Assembly: GCA_900549225.1 (NCBI GenBank)
Contig: URNP01000035.1
Location: 1-12,352, forward strand
DNA: 12,352 nucleotides
Reading direction: 5' to 3'
Source of the DNA: an uncultured Eubacteriales bacterium
Lineage (GTDB): Bacteria > Bacillota > Clostridia > Christensenellales > CAG-917
Below, piece after piece: positions 12,280 to 12,352 of the stretch. The notes beneath the pieces were generated by a model. The model saw nothing but the letters and a program-made list of their open reading frames with translations. It was not told where the DNA came from and made no database searches. Every line of letters starts with the position of its first letter. Position 1 is the stretch's first letter. The position numbers and the translations under genes were made by a program.

Positions 12280-12352
12280 TCACTGCGCTTTGTGCGCCAG
12301 GCAGTGGCCAACAACACGGCGCAGTCGCTTGTACTGTTCGTCAAGTTCGGCG
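12280..12352 (-). CDS. C-terminal 23 codons of an unidentified gene (partial, cut by the window edge)
   Basis: The frame entering from the right edge reads LDEQYKRLRRVVGHCLAHKA near its end and stops with TGA at 12280-12282. It is basic and helix-like and richer in G and C than the bases that follow. Too little is visible to name a family. The broken short gene begins just after it in the same frame, so it may be the 3' end of a separate gene or an upstream part of the same decayed gene. Confidence 0.35.
   Translation of the reverse strand, partial: AELDEQYKRLRRVVGHCLAHKAQ

Overview
The window looks like chromosomal DNA from a strictly anaerobic Firmicute, probably an uncultured member of the Clostridia. 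The pointers are a trimeric electron-bifurcating type [FeFe] hydrogenase operon, strong AGGAGG-type ribosome binding sites, and the rplU-prp-rpmA cluster, in which L27 carries a cleavable N-terminal extension next to its dedicated protease. Almost everything is on the minus strand; only a two-gene unit of small proteins (5132-5514) and a gene end at the left edge read plus.

Layout from left to right. At 2-118 (+) is the 3' end of a short cysteine-containing reading frame. At 210-923 (-) is a NYN/LabA-like protein with a Pro/Gln-rich tail, and at 1017-1829 (-) an OGG1-type 8-oxoguanine DNA glycosylase. The ribosomal operon rplU-prp-rpmA (2924 to 1999, -) has its own promoter, a structured leader and a terminator. 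A GPH-family sugar:cation symporter follows (3169-4884, -), transcribed divergently from two small unknown proteins (5132-5514, +). At 5628-5889 (-) is a frameshifted short gene related to the one at the left edge. A TetR-controlled three-gene membrane module (7529 to 5925, -) has a near-palindrome over its extended -10 promoter. The hydrogenase operon hydC-hydB-hydA (11962 to 7815, -) ends in a 129-bp nested palindrome that contains the hydA stop codon. The right edge holds another decayed copy of the short-gene family and the last codons of an unidentified gene.

How the parts work together. HydC, HydB and HydA together would oxidise NADH and reduced ferredoxin and release H2, disposing of fermentation electrons; the symporter could supply sugars, although its substrate cannot be read from sequence. 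Prp removes the L27 pre-peptide, so the ribosomal operon encodes both substrate and processing enzyme. The TetR module looks like a self-regulated membrane or stress module of unknown purpose.

The most unusual signals are not single conventional genes. One is a family of short Cys-containing reading frames present as three broken, mosaic copies at 2-118, 5628-5889 and 12137-12267. The other is the nested palindrome at 7690-7818. No tRNA, rRNA, CRISPR array or complete insertion sequence was seen, and no complete new multi-gene system can be claimed from this sequence alone.
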